DNA of 64,000 nucleotides from contig OY776123.1 in NCBI GenBank assembly GCA_963675135.1, positions 17,577,840 through 17,641,839 of the forward strand, in the 5' to 3' direction. Source of the DNA: Galeopsis tetrahit (lineage: Eukaryota; Streptophyta; Magnoliopsida; Lamiales; Lamiaceae). Position 1 is the stretch's first letter; each line of letters starts with the position of its first letter. Below, in pieces: positions 31,324-42,648 of the stretch. The translations under genes were made by a program, and so were the position numbers. The notes beneath the pieces were generated by a model. It saw nothing but the letters and a program-made list of their open reading frames with translations. It was not told where the DNA came from and made no database searches.

Positions 31324-32268
31324 GGGTGTGACTCACCTCCAGAACTTAGTTTAGTTCAGACCCATAATAAATAAATATACGGAGTATAATTAAAAGTGGT
31401 TAGACCCAAACACACTGAAACATAAGAGAGCTCTAATTAATCGTTAATTATCCAAAACCACCTCAAGAATAAGAACTCTTTTGGCAAGAATCGTACTTTA
31501 CTTCTTTAGATATTTTTGTGATCTCATTATTACGAAATATATGAATTGTATTCGGAGTTTTCCTCACTGGAACCCTTCCCTGGTACTGTGGTATTTGCAG
31601 GTCAACCAGGTTTAGTTCAAAATGAACTAATTAATGGAGAAGATGAAGACCCAAGAGTTGAGTTTGCCTATCTTACATCAAATGACGTGGTTCTGTATTT
31701 ACTATAGATATAAATATATATCTAGCGTTAAATTACAAAAAAAAAATATGTCTAAGATGATTCCGTATATATGAGACAAATTTGATCATTTATGTACTCT
31801 TGAGTTTCAATTCAATTTTTTTTTTTAAGTAAATGAAAGACTCAATTATTAACCCGACTTATGGATGAGAAAAATCATTTAACTAATTAACTGGTGGAAT
31901 CTGTGTATTATGTACTCTGTTTGATTTGGATGGACAAATTTTTTTTTAAGTGAAAGCACAAACACCTAACCCAAACAATTAAAATTGGAAGTACAAACAC
32001 TCAACCCATAAAATAAAAAATACCAACATTATACGAAACTAAGTCAAAATTATGAATTAATTACATTAAGTCAAAATTATAAATTAATTACACTATACAA
32101 TTGATTGATTGCACCCAACTATAATTTTTTTTTTTCATACACTTGTAAATTTCTTATTCTTAATTATTATGGACAGAGAATCATACAATTTCTTAATTTT
32201 TTTTTATAAATGAGCAGATTCAAAATTGTTAAAAGATATTCGACAAGACCGACCAGGCGTTGTTGGTC

Positions 32269-32276
32269 TATAAATA
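32269..32276 (+). promoter_or_regulatory. TATA box of MIR157 copy A
   Basis: TATAAATA, preceded by GTTGTTGGTC and followed by AGAGGGGGTTGGAAGGCATAA. The same context occurs in copy B at 41400. It lies 310 bp upstream of the mature miRNA. Confidence 0.7.
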
Positions 32277-32289
32277 GAGGGGGTTGGAA

Positions 32290-32578
32290 GGCATAACTTA
32301 CTCACAAATCCCTCCAATTCTTTTCTTTGTTTTCTGCCATAATAAAAATCGTTTTTTTTTTATTGTTTGGATGTCACAAATCCCTCCAATTCCTTTCTTT
32401 GTTTTCTGCTATAATAAAAAATCGTTTTTTATTGTTTGGGTGAGAGGTATTGGTGATATATGGATTGACAGAGATTTATTTTTTATTGTTTGCATGAAGT
32501 GGTATTGGTGATATATTGATTGACAGAAGATTTGTTTTTTTTTATTGTTTTGTTGAAGTCGTATTTGTGATATATGGG
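32290..32578 (+). repeat. Tandem repeats in the 5' leader, including two extra miRNA-arm copies
   Basis: CACAAATCCCTCCAATTC and TTTTTATTGTTTG units are repeated from 32300 onward. TATTGGTGATATATGGATTG continues into TTGACAGAGAT at 32465-32475, and a second copy reads TTGACAGAAGAT at 32520-32531. The true mature sequence follows at 32579, so there are three arm-like copies at intervals of 55 and 59 bp. Copy B has only one. Confidence 0.8.
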
Positions 32579-32680
32579 TTGACAGAAGATAGAGAGCACT
32601 AATGATCATGAGAATACAAAGATTAATGTATATCAATCGTTTGTGCTCTCTATTCTTCTGTCATCACCTTGTTGTCCTTC
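32565..32680 (+). ncRNA. MIR157 (miR156/157 family) precursor, copy A
   Basis: The 21 nt at 32579-32599 (TTGACAGAAG...AGAGAGCAC) match plant miR157 without mismatch as I know the sequence. The 3' arm at 32643-32665 (GTGCTCTCTATTCTTCTGTC then ATC) pairs with it with one bulged base, giving a hairpin with a loop of about 43 nt; the star would be 32645-32665. miR156/157 guides cleavage of SPL transcription factor mRNAs and maintains the juvenile phase. A TATA box lies upstream. The loop differs from copy B by one base (TAATGATC vs TGATGATC) and a 4-nt indel. Both copies should give the same mature RNA. Confidence 0.92.
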
Positions 32681-32990
32681 ACCTTATTAATTGTCCTATT
32701 TTGATGGGTATATATGTTTGCATCTTATTAATTGTCCTAATTTTGATGGGTATATATGTTTGTGATATATAATTATATATAGTGGAGAATGTAAGGGTTG
32801 TTTTTCGTTTGTGCATTCTATTCTGTAACCCTCTCTTTCAATTATATGCGCACGTCGGATCCAGAATTTCGCCTCAAGAGAGAGACAAAAGTTTCCACTT
32901 ATAATGTTATTAAAAGTATTCCAATTTAATTTCAACGCAGATTTCAGTTTAAAAGTTTTTACGTAGGATTCATTTTTAAAATATCATAAA

Positions 32991-33052
32991 GCTAAAACAA
33001 TATATGAATATCTTGCCGAAAGCTAAAACAATATATGAATATCTTGCCGAAA
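32991..33052. repeat. 31-bp tandem duplication
   Basis: GCTAAAACAATATATGAATA followed by TCTTGCCGAAA occurs twice in a row. Confidence 0.85.
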
Positions 33053-34144
33053 GTACGTGAGTCGTGATTTTCTGATGATGAAAGGTAAGAAATTAATTAT
33101 TTATAGGCGATATCAAACTTTAATTTATTTTATTGATACGGATTGCTCCACCTTCGAGAAGAGAAGAACGTTGAGGAGGAGAAAGTTTAGTGGTTCGAGA
33201 AGTTTAGTGGTTCGAGAAGAAAGTTGAGAAGAAGAAAGTTTAGTGGGAATGGGAGGGCGCTTGGAGGAGTTGTTCAAATCGGGAGGTGTTGTATTTTTGG
33301 TGAAGGACCTGATTTTTAGTTTTCATTTTATGTTTCTTTAGTTCATACCTTTTTCTGATTTTTTCTGACTTTTAGTTCGATTTTATGTTTTTTTTAGTTT
33401 CCTTTTTTTTTTATAAGTAATTGATGTTTAGAATATATCATTAAACTTTTCTCGTGTTTATTTTATGTAAGTGTGCAATTAACTCAAAGCAACTAATAAT
33501 CTTTCCACTCGATTATGATATATATAAATGATTTAATGTTGACGGGAATACCAAAAGGAAAAGTTGAAAATGTTTATGTACGTAGGATTTCTGTCTGCAA
33601 TGTTTTACATAATTATTCAAAATATTCTAAAACAATATAGAAAAATATCTTAATTTGGAGAAAGTAAGTAAATTTCTGTATTAATTTGTCGAAATTCTAT
33701 GTAATTTCAAAATTACACAAAAACCCTCCCACTTTAAGGACTTATTAATTTAAAGGATAAATTTCACCGTTGACTAAGTAGAAATTCATTTAAAAAATAT
33801 ACCTAAGGACTAATTATCAACTAGCCCATTTAAAAGGGGACTAGAATTCTACATGCACCTTAAAATTTAAACACATTTTTCACCAAAATTTAAACACATT
33901 TTTTACTTTATTTCAACCTCCTACATAAAGAATTTTAAATCAGGGATTATTTATAAACAAAGCGAACCCCAGGCTATCACTTTTAATGGTGAATTACACG
34001 TTTCAAGCGAACGAGTCCACACGTGTCATCCTTACATAATACTCTTCTGGACTGGTGACAGTACTCAATCCTGATAAGAGCTCTCGTAATGGTCGGCAGG
34101 GTTGATCGTAATCCATTCAAATCAATTCAATCTATTTATAATAA
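33053..34144. other. 3' flank of the MIR157 block, no gene
   Basis: 33310-33735 is similar to 58820-59215 (TTTAGAATATATCATTAAAC, CTCGATTATGATATATA, ACATAATTATT-A-AATATTC, AAAATTACACAAAAACCCTC). This segment therefore has a second copy far downstream. GA-rich repeats lie at 33155-33245. No coding sequence seen. Confidence 0.6.
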
Positions 34145-36208
34145 GAGTTGCACTCTTGTGTACCAGTTACATGTATGTAACTACTATATCCAATTCAATA
34201 TATGTAACTATTAAATTCAATCCAATAACCCATTACAAATAATACATGACCCATTTACTATATCCAATCCAATAACACATGACTAATTTACTATATCAAT
34301 TTAACACATACATTTTTTCATGGGCCTTTATTTTACTTCAATTATTTTTTTTTAATTTTATCATTAAAAAATAATACTCCATTAATTTATTAAAATTTTA
34401 TTTTTTTATTTTACTCCATTGATATTTATATTTATCTTTTTAATATTATTTTTTTTACATTTATTTTTCTTCCTGTTTGTCATTTGCGTTTCAAATGATA
34501 ATTTTTTTAACGTACTTTCTTTTTATGTCATAAATAATTATTCTAAAATTTTAAAATCTAATAAGAAAATTTTATAAATAATATTAATTGTTTTTTTAAG
34601 TATTAAATAGTATAATAATAATTTGTTCTAAAAAATAAAACTATCACCTCTCTTATGCAAGTGTTCAATTTTATTGGTACTATTTTACTTTAATTAATTG
34701 GTGTATAATTTTCACCTTATCCTTTTAAAGTTTTACTTCATTCCTTACAAATTTCACTTTGTTTTACATTGTTTAATTATTTTTTTCATTTGAACTTTCA
34801 TTTTTTAATCACTTTATTTTAATTTTTTATGAATATGATTTTTAGTTTATAAGTGTTATGATAACCGTTGATAAGTATTATGATATATTATTAGTTAATA
34901 TGCAGTACTGTACATATTAGTTCATATACAGTATAATATTAGTTTATATTGGTACATGTTTTAATTTTTTTGAGTTTCGAGTTCACATACTTTATGGTAA
35001 TAATTCAAATATAGTATAGTATTAGTTCAGATATTGTATAGTATTAGTTCACATACTCTATGGTACTAGTTCAAATATAGTATAGTATAAATTCAAATAT
35101 TGTATAGTATTAGTTCATATATTAAATACTCCGTAATATTTTTATACCCACATTAATCTCTAATACTATACAATATATTAACTAGTACTATACCATAGGC
35201 GTACTAATAATATATCGTATTTAAACTAATATTTATATTTAACAAAAAATACATTACTTAACACATTTATAATTCAAGGCATACCATGCAAATTAATACA
35301 TCAATATTAAAAAAGTGATATTAACTAACTAGTAAGAAGAACAAAAGTGAGAATGAATCACACTGAACACACAATTCAATTAATAGATACAATCACACTC
35401 AATAAACATATGAATGCATCAACATGACGATGATCCCAAAGAAAATAATAAAGATGATGCAATATTATGCTGATTTCTTCCCCAATTCTCAACTCATTTA
35501 AATTTCTAAATATAAATTTTATTTTTCAATTAGATTATATTATTAATTAGTTTTAAAAAAAAATCTACAACCTTAAAAAACTTGTAACAAACCAGATATC
35601 ATTTTAGAAATAATGAAGACATAACAAAATAATTTTAGTTATTATAAATCAGAATAAAAGCTAGAAAGTGAGCATGTCATATTTATACATTTATACCCAA
35701 ATTAGAAAAAAATTGAATTTTTTTAGTTTAGTTTTTTTTTTATTTTTTTCCTAAATTTTGGTCATTTTTGAAAATAAAAAACTGGAAATTTTATTTCATA
35801 ATTTTATTTTTGAGTTTCATATTTTTTTAATATTCGTTATGTTTTTATACTTATTTTTTAAAAGTTAAAAAAATAGAATAATATTTGACTTCGTGGTGAT
35901 TCATTGGTGAATCGATAGTCGGTGTATAATTATAATTTTAATGAGTTGTATTTTAATTTAATTGATAAAATGGTAATATAGTATTTTACATGTATTTTTC
36001 TTTTAAAAAATTTGGGGGTGAAATTAATAAAAAAGAAGGTAAATAACTAATAACCCATGTAAAAAATTGGATTTAGTTACATGTATGTAACTTGTACACA
36101 TAAGTGGTTAAAAGAAGGGAGTGCCTAAAAAAGGGAGGGTGGATTTATTAAAAAATGAGGGTAAATAGTCAGTTACATACATGTAACTGGTACACATAAG
36201 CAATTGCC
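34145..36208. mobile_element. MULE-like element, 2.1 kb
   Basis: The inverted ends share GTGTACCAGTTACATGTATG (near 34159 and, inverted, up to about 36196). The flanks TTATAATAA (34136-34144 and 36209-36217) form a 9-bp duplication; the AT-rich site weakens this somewhat. The interior is AT-rich and non-coding with a degenerate AGTATAGTATTAGTTCA repeat (about 34890-35130) and a further internal copy of the end near 36075-36100. Confidence 0.7.
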
Positions 36209-36217
36209 TTATAATAA

Positions 36218-37369
36218 TTATATAATCTATTCAAATTTATTAAATAATTTATTTTAATAAAATGTTACTAATAGTTGAATATTTTAAGAATAAGCAGTAT
36301 TAATTAATCTGTAATATATTGTTATGATATCTCTAACAACTAATACATACACGCCTTCAAAAAAATAATTTTGAGTATTTTATAGTCCGTCTCCGTTGTG
36401 GGTCGGACCGTCAAAATTCGCAAAATGATGGGTTGAGGTGGAGATGTCTCGTCGTTAGCCTGTTTTGATAGCTCTATGCACAACTAGGGTTGTGGAAAAG
36501 AAAATCATACTGTTAAAAAAGGATTAAAATCAAACTGGATCCATCTATTAGTTTTGGTCTGAGTCCTCAATCCTTATCAGAATTTTCTGATCCCGAACCA
36601 AAAATCTAGATATCAATATTTTCTTTTATATATATATACTACCTCCGTCCTACAAATGTTTGCACACTTACCTTACACTTGTGGGACGGAGGGAGTATAT
36701 ATTATACCCTAAATTTAATCCCTAATTTTTTTTAAGGACTAAGACATAGTAAAAGAATTCATACCGAAAATAAATATGAGGAATAATTATGAGAAGGAAA
36801 AGAAAATCATACTGTTAAAAAAGCATTAAAATCAAATATACTACCTCCGTCCTACAAATGTTTGCACACTTACCTTACACTTGTGGGACGGAGGGAGTAT
36901 ATATTATACCCTAAATTTAATCCCTAATTTTTTTAAGGACTAAGACATAGTAAAAGAATTCATACCGAAAATAAATATGAGGAATAATTATGAGAAGAAA
37001 AAGAAAATCAATATGTTAAAAAAGCATTAAAATCAAATATACGAATTCATACCGAAAATAAATATGAGGAATAATTATGAGAAGGCCTAGGCTTATAAGC
37101 CCATCTAAGACCATCTCTCTATCCAATGATAGTATGATACCATATGAGATGACCTAACTCTACCCTTAAAATTAAGGTGTTAAGTGAGAGGATTGTCCAG
37201 GGTTATAAGCCCACCCAAGACCATCTCTCTATCCGATGTGGGATACCTTAATAATAATGCTCTTATAAATGTGACTCCACCCTTCAGTTTTTCTAGAAAA
37301 GTTACATATAAATTTATGAACAGATCGATTGACTAAGGACTACAAATTTGGATCGAAATTTACCGTCTC
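36218..37369. other. Intergenic DNA with a 202-bp tandem repeat
   Basis: No gene. Contains the tandem repeat at 36637-37084. At 37090-37270 there are two CTAAGACCATCTCTCTATCC-like stretches of unclear origin. Confidence 0.6.
36637..37084. repeat. 202-bp tandem repeat carrying a 59-bp Stowaway-like hairpin
   Basis: Two full units (starting 36637 and 36839) and a third partial unit (about 37042-37084). Each full unit begins with CTACCTCCGTCCTACAAATG and its inverted match ending GGGACGGAGGGAG, a very short Stowaway-like hairpin flanked by TA. Confidence 0.85.
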
Positions 37370-37739
37370 CGGTCCACCCATCAGGATATATTTCGGTACC
37401 ATTAATTTGCGAGCTATTGCACGGAAACGAGATTTATACCCAGTGTAGGCTTGAATTACTCTGATAGTTCATACATAATTCTAAAAAAGAATATATATAA
37501 TCACTATTGATGTAATCTCAACTAATTACAATAGTTAATTTTATATTGAGATTCTTTCATTGACCAAACTAGAGGCTGGGTGCTAAGCCACGGTTAATGG
37601 TCTATTTCACTTGACGTATATATGATGGTGCCCACTCAACTGATTGAAGTGTATGTAAACTTGCACAAACAGTTCGAATGGGCAATTGGTTGTCAATTTA
37701 ATGGGAATCAAATTAAAATCGCCCAAACAAAAAATGATA

Positions 37740-37950
37740 CTCCCTCCGTCCTGTAAAATTACCCATTTTTGGGTTCACAAAATATACGTTTATTTTATTT
37801 AAATAGTTAACTTTTGAATATTTTTTTTACTTTATTAAAAAGATTGAGTATGTACCAACAATATTCTTTACTTGTTATTTCACATATATTTTTTATAATT
37901 ATAATATAATTTTTTTAAAAACATATATAAAAAGAAGTGAGCAGATGGAG
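37740..37950. mobile_element. Stowaway MITE, 211 bp, with an empty site in copy A
   Basis: Starts CTCCCTCCGTCCTG and ends GCAGATGGAG, with TA on both sides (37738-37739 and 37951-37952). Copy A near 28213 reads AAAAATGATAAGATTTATAA without it. Confidence 0.85.
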
Positions 37951-38661
37951 TAAGATTTATAATTGCATGCACAGTTTGTTTGGTGTAATTTCTTTTAATT
38001 TGTAATAACACGTCACTATGATATCACTAAGCTTATAAAGTAGTAACACTGAATTTTACAATTTTACACGTACAAACATGTTGAACCGTGTCATTTATTT
38101 TATAAGAATAGGGTAAGATGATGTATATACACACATAATTACCATTCTTTCTTCTCTCTCTCTCTTCGAATATATTTGTCTCGGCAATCTAGTGCAAAGG
38201 ATGGAAAAGTATGAATTTTTTTTATTGCCTTAATTTTATTTTCATTATGCATATTTTGAACTAGCAGTTTTTTTTTTTTTTTTTGGAGTTACTTTTTTCT
38301 AATTTGTTTTCTTGTAAATTGCTTTTATAATTTAACAATGCGCGCATTACACAAATATTTAACTTTCAAATATGGAGTACATTAATTAATTATTGAAACA
38401 TGAAGAAATTAAAAAGTAGTGAAAATTTAACAATAGAAAAAAAATCATTGTTGGATAAATATTTGACATAGAGAAGGCAATATTCCATTTTAGGAATTAG
38501 AGAACTCCATATATTTTGAAGAATAATGTTGTTGGAGCTGCTCTATGCCTATGCTTTTACTATTACTTTTAAAAGCGGAATGAGCATAAACTAATTGTAT
38601 CTTTGATTCGCGTCGTGTTACAGGCAGTATGATATTTTGAATCTGGTCCGTAGATGAAAAG

Positions 38662-38952
38662 TCCCAATTTGTGGGGAGAGGGAGAAAAGCAAAATAGGAC
38701 AAGTCACAAACAAGATTCACCACTAGGCTCTAGCTTTCCTAAAAGGGGCATGACCAAAGAATTTTGGCAATTGAGTGAAGGACATGCATTCTTTTATGGC
38801 AACTTGCTTAGGTTCCGCTGCCATTTACCAAAAAACCCTTTCTTAATATCTTATCACCATAGCTAACAAAGCTGCTTTCTCTCTACCTCTTGTCATTGCT
38901 CTCTTCTCCACCTCTTGGCAACTAAATCAAATGTTTCATTTTATATATTAAT
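38662..38952 (+). other. 291-bp identical block, copy B (putative conserved non-coding element)
   Basis: Identical to 29174-29464. The corresponding ORF (38654-38866) differs from copy A in a single residue (Ser for Asn at position 3), in the codon just outside the identical block. CATGCA is at 38783-38788. It lies about 2.75 kb upstream of the copy B TATA box. Confidence 0.65.
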
Positions 38953-39081
38953 CTTTGTTATATTTTTTGGAGTTAAAATAGACAAGAAATTAACCCAAGT
39001 ATAATTAAAATATAAAAGAGGAGAGAGATTAAAAAAATTACTTACAAGTGACAATTGTTGTAATGAATCAAAAAGAATTTA

Positions 39082-39314
39082 GATTGTGTTTGGATGGGGG
39101 GATTTGATTTAAGGAGGTATTTCAAATGAAATTTTTTAAAATATATAGGATTTCAAATGAAATGATTTTAGTCGGAATTTAAAATTCTCTCAATTTTAAC
39201 TAAAAAGAGATGTTAGGTATTTAAAATTCATTTATTTTTTAATCCAAATAAGTGGAGTGAATTTAGATTATGAATTTAAAATTCATACCTAAATCCCTTA
39301 ATCCAAACACAACC
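39082..39314. mobile_element. MITE with GTTGTGTTTGGAT ends, copy B only
   Basis: GATTGTGTTTGGAT at the left and, inverted, GGTTGTGTTTGGAT at the right. Subterminal repeats of AATTTAAAATTC. Copy A near 29590 lacks it. The target duplication is unclear, so the family is not assigned. Confidence 0.75.
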
Positions 39315-41399
39315 ATTATTTTTTATGTGTAATTCTTTATATAGATAGAAAATTGGAATATGGTCTTCAAAAATTTCTAGAACAAATTCTTTAATGCCCT
39401 TAACGCTATCTTGTTGAGTTCCTTTACTATAAAAATAAATATAATTGATGCAATTTGCATGAAAACTTACCACAAAGCAAATATACAAATACACCTAAAC
39501 TAAGAACCTTGATTTTGTGAATATAAGTCCTGTAGAAAAAAAATACAATTGAATTTTTTTAATTTCTCAAATTAAATCTGATTTTATATTTCCTTTTTTT
39601 TTTTTTTCAGTATATAAGTATGCCCAAGTTGGTCATATATGTCTTATTACAGTAGATGGAGATTCGAGAATTAAAGTTGGAAATAATTTATATATCATGA
39701 TTTGAATTAAGATGGAGGGGCAGGGACAAGTGGAATACGGGTGAGGCTATGGGGAAAAGACAGGTGGAAGATAAATACATGCAAATCTATCAATTATTTA
39801 CTACAAGATAAGGAATATATATAATTGTTGATGAGCGGTCAATATTATTCATATTCTCCTTGCTTCCGGAGCCACTTGCACGTACTTACTTTAAAAATCC
39901 GTATCCCTTTCTTATTGGGTATGGTGTAACATTTTCTTTGTTTATTTTTTTCAAATGCTCCGATTCAAACTTGGTTCGATAGACATGCAAAAGTCACATT
40001 AGGAATTGTGCATAGACTTCGACTTTCAAATCAATTTTAAAGAGTGTATTCTTACAGGGTGAAAGGGTCATACCTTAAACAGTGAGATATTTATAAGAAT
40101 TTCATATATAAGGACAATAAAGTCATTTTACACCTAATTAGAATTCCTTTGTCATTGAACCTCAAATGACTTATTTATTTGAACTTGTACCACATATAAT
40201 TATCTATTCTGTCGAGCTGGCTTTAATAGATTGATAGATTATTCTCATCACTTTGCATTTTGGAGGATGAATAATCTAAAATTCCATTTATCGGAATTAT
40301 CCTGATCCAAAATATCAGGATAAAGAATCGTTAGAAACAGATCAAAAGCAGCTTCCCCGCCTCTTTTCTTGTCCCTATTTCTGACTATACGTCAACTGAA
40401 GCCTGGCCTATATTGGGGGCATTGAGCCAAATTCAATTGACTACCCGATGTTCAGTGAGTATTTTACACTTTTTTTTATTGAATTTTGAAAATTAAGTTC
40501 TAAGATTATTTGTACACTTTCAAGATAAAAATACATTATAAAATTAATACCGTCTCAACATATTTTTTATATTATCACTCATTTTTTATTTAAATTTTAC
40601 TTTATACATCACCTAAAATACCACTCATTAGAGAAAAATACGGTCTATATTTATATTCGAATGTGTCCAGTTCTAGAGCTCGACCTATATTCATATCATA
40701 GCATAACCCTCTAGTTCTAACATTAAGGGTAGGGCTCGACATCAAGTCAAGTTGAACTAATTAATGAAGATGAAGACCCGAGAGTTGAGTCTGCCTATCT
40801 TACATCAAATGACGTGGTTCCGTATTTACTATAGATATAAATATATATCTAGCGTTAAATTACAAAAAAAAAAAAAAAAAGTGTAAGATGATTTTGTATA
40901 TATGAGACAAATATGATCATTTACGTACTCTTGAGTTTCAATTCAATTTTTTTTAAAGTAAATAAAAGACTCAAATATTAACCCGACTGATGGATGAGAA
41001 AAATCATTTAACTAATTAACTGGTCGAATCTTTATTATGTACTCTGTTTGATTTGGATGGACCAGATTTTATAAGTGAAAGCACAAAGACCTAACCCAAA
41101 CAATTAAAATTGGAAGTGCAAACACTCAACTCATAAAATAAAAAATACTAATATTATACGAAACAAGTCAAAATTATGAATTAATTACATTATACAATTG
41201 ATTGTACATAACTATAATTTTTTTTTTCTAAACTTCTCATTCTTAATTATTCTATGAAGAGAATCGTACAATTTCTTAATTATTCTAGAACCATACAATT
41301 TCTTAATTATTTCATGAATATGCAGATATATTCGACAACGACCATAATTAAAAACTAAGTACTCTTCATTCCCTTTGAATAGAGCTGTTGTTGTTGTTC

Positions 41400-41407
41400 T
41401 ATAAATA
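41400..41407 (+). promoter_or_regulatory. TATA box of MIR157 copy B
   Basis: TATAAATA followed by GAAGGTGTTAGAAGGCATAA, matching copy A; 165 bp upstream of the mature miRNA. Confidence 0.7.
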
Positions 41408-41549
41408 GAAGGTGTTAGAAGGCATAACTTACTCACAAATCCCTCCCATTCTTTTCTTGGTTGTTTTCTGCAATAATTACTTAATTATATAATACAAATC
41501 GTCTTTTATTGTTTTTGGTATATTTAGCTAGTTTTATGGGTAAGGAGTA

Positions 41550-41672
41550 TTGGTGATATATGGGTTGACAGAAGATAGAGAGCACTGATGATCATGAGAA
41601 TACAAAGATTAATGTATATCAATCGTTTGTTTGTGCTCTCTATTCTTCTGTCATCACCTTGTTGTCCTTCAC
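41550..41672 (+). ncRNA. MIR157 (miR156/157 family) precursor, copy B
   Basis: The mature 21 nt at 41565-41585 are identical to copy A. The 3' arm at 41633-41655 is identical as well. The terminal loop has one substitution and four extra bases (TTTG). The leader between TATA box and hairpin is about 145 bp shorter than in copy A because the leader repeats are absent. Tandem MIR157 pairs are also known in Arabidopsis (MIR157A and B are neighbours, from memory). The CACTA element starts 195 bp after the hairpin and may lie within the primary transcript. Confidence 0.92.
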
Positions 41673-41869
41673 CTTATTAATTGTCCTAATTTTTTTTTTG
41701 ATTTCAAAGGTTGGATCCAGAATTTCGTCTTAGGAGAGGCGAAAGTTTACAATGCATATCTCATGTACCTATCAGGATTCTCTACAGTGTTTTACATAAT
41801 TATTTAGAATATTTTAAAGGTTAAAACCATATATGAATATCTTAATTTTCACTACAAAATAATAACGAA

Positions 41870-42070
41870 ATGGCCTGCCGATGCGAAAAGGGGACGGCAT
41901 TCAATGCCCGATGCAAAATGACATCGGCAGTGGGCCCCGATGCGAAATGGCATCGGCATTTAATGGCCGATGCAAAATGGCATCGGCAGTGGGCCCCGAT
42001 GCCATTTGGTAACGGCCCCCGATGCAAAATGGCATCGGCAGTGGGCCCGATGCCTTCCCCGATGCCCTAA
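41870..42070. repeat. CACTA 5' subterminal repeats
   Basis: At least eight copies of a CCGATGCNAAATGGCATCGG-like unit in both orientations, separated by CAGTGGGCC. Small frames rich in Met, Pro and His here are by-products of the repeat. Confidence 0.8.
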
Positions 42071-42648
42071 TTAAATATAAATTGGCCAAACCCCTTCTCA
42101 TCCAGAACGTTACAGCCGCAGCCCCCCTCCCCCAAATTGAAGCTTCGAGTTTTTGGCCATCCCCACTCAAAAATCACCTTCGTTTGCGGATCGAACTCGG
42201 TTTTTGGCCATTTGTGTTCTACACTTCGACGGGAGCATTTCTACGGTAATTTTTTTCGTTTTCATTGGTTAAATTTGAAGTTATATGTGTATATATAGTT
42301 TTAGTATATATATGCATATATGTTGTATGTATATATAAAATTGTTAGAATTGTTAATTTTTATGTATGCATGTGTTAATTGTAAGAATTTATAAATTGTT
42401 AATTAATTATGTTGTGTTAGGCATGTATTTATATGTACGTATGTTTTAATAATTAAGTTATATGAATTTATTTGTTATTTAGGGTGTTAGAATTATATTT
42501 GTGTTATATGTCTATATGAATTTATTTGTTAATTAGGGTGTTAGAATAATTATTAGAATATAATTAGAATTATATTAATTGATTTTAATAGAGTTGGGAA
42601 ATGAGACGTTGGTTGTTTGTGTGTTGTAGCTAGTCGACGTCGATTGAC

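Larger units (their letters stand above)
27840..32900 (+). repeat. Segmental duplication, copy A (MIR157 block)
   Basis: Collinear with 37370-41849: GAGGCTGGGTGCTAAGCCACGG (part) at 28050/37570, the 291-bp identical block, TTGCTTCCGGAGCCACTTGC at about 30050/39860, GTCGAGCTGGCTTTAATAG at 30428/40212, a TATA box, and the miRNA hairpin. Copy A has its own insertions (28676-28901 and about 30981-31323) that copy B lacks. No protein gene is recognised in it. Confidence 0.85.
37370..41849 (+). repeat. Segmental duplication, copy B (MIR157 block)
   Basis: Second copy of the 27840-32900 block in the same orientation. It carries its own Stowaway MITE (37740-37950) and another MITE (39082-39314) missing from copy A, and lacks the two insertions of copy A. 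It ends where the CACTA element starts at 41850. Confidence 0.85.

Noticed and set aside
31031..31374. Tyr/Ile/Arg-rich frames on both strands
   Set aside because: Shadows of the ATATCG palindrome.
37090..37270. Possible LTR end (AAGACCATCTCTCTATCCGATG words)
   Set aside because: No terminal repeat partner, target duplication or primer site could be found.
41842..42249. Frames rich in Met, Pro, Phe, His and Cys (also at 45196-45704 and 57677-58602)
   Set aside because: They arise from CACTA subterminal repeats read in several frames and orientations. They could be mistaken for Cys-rich proteins or for a CRISPR-like array, but the units are inverted and direct without unique spacers.
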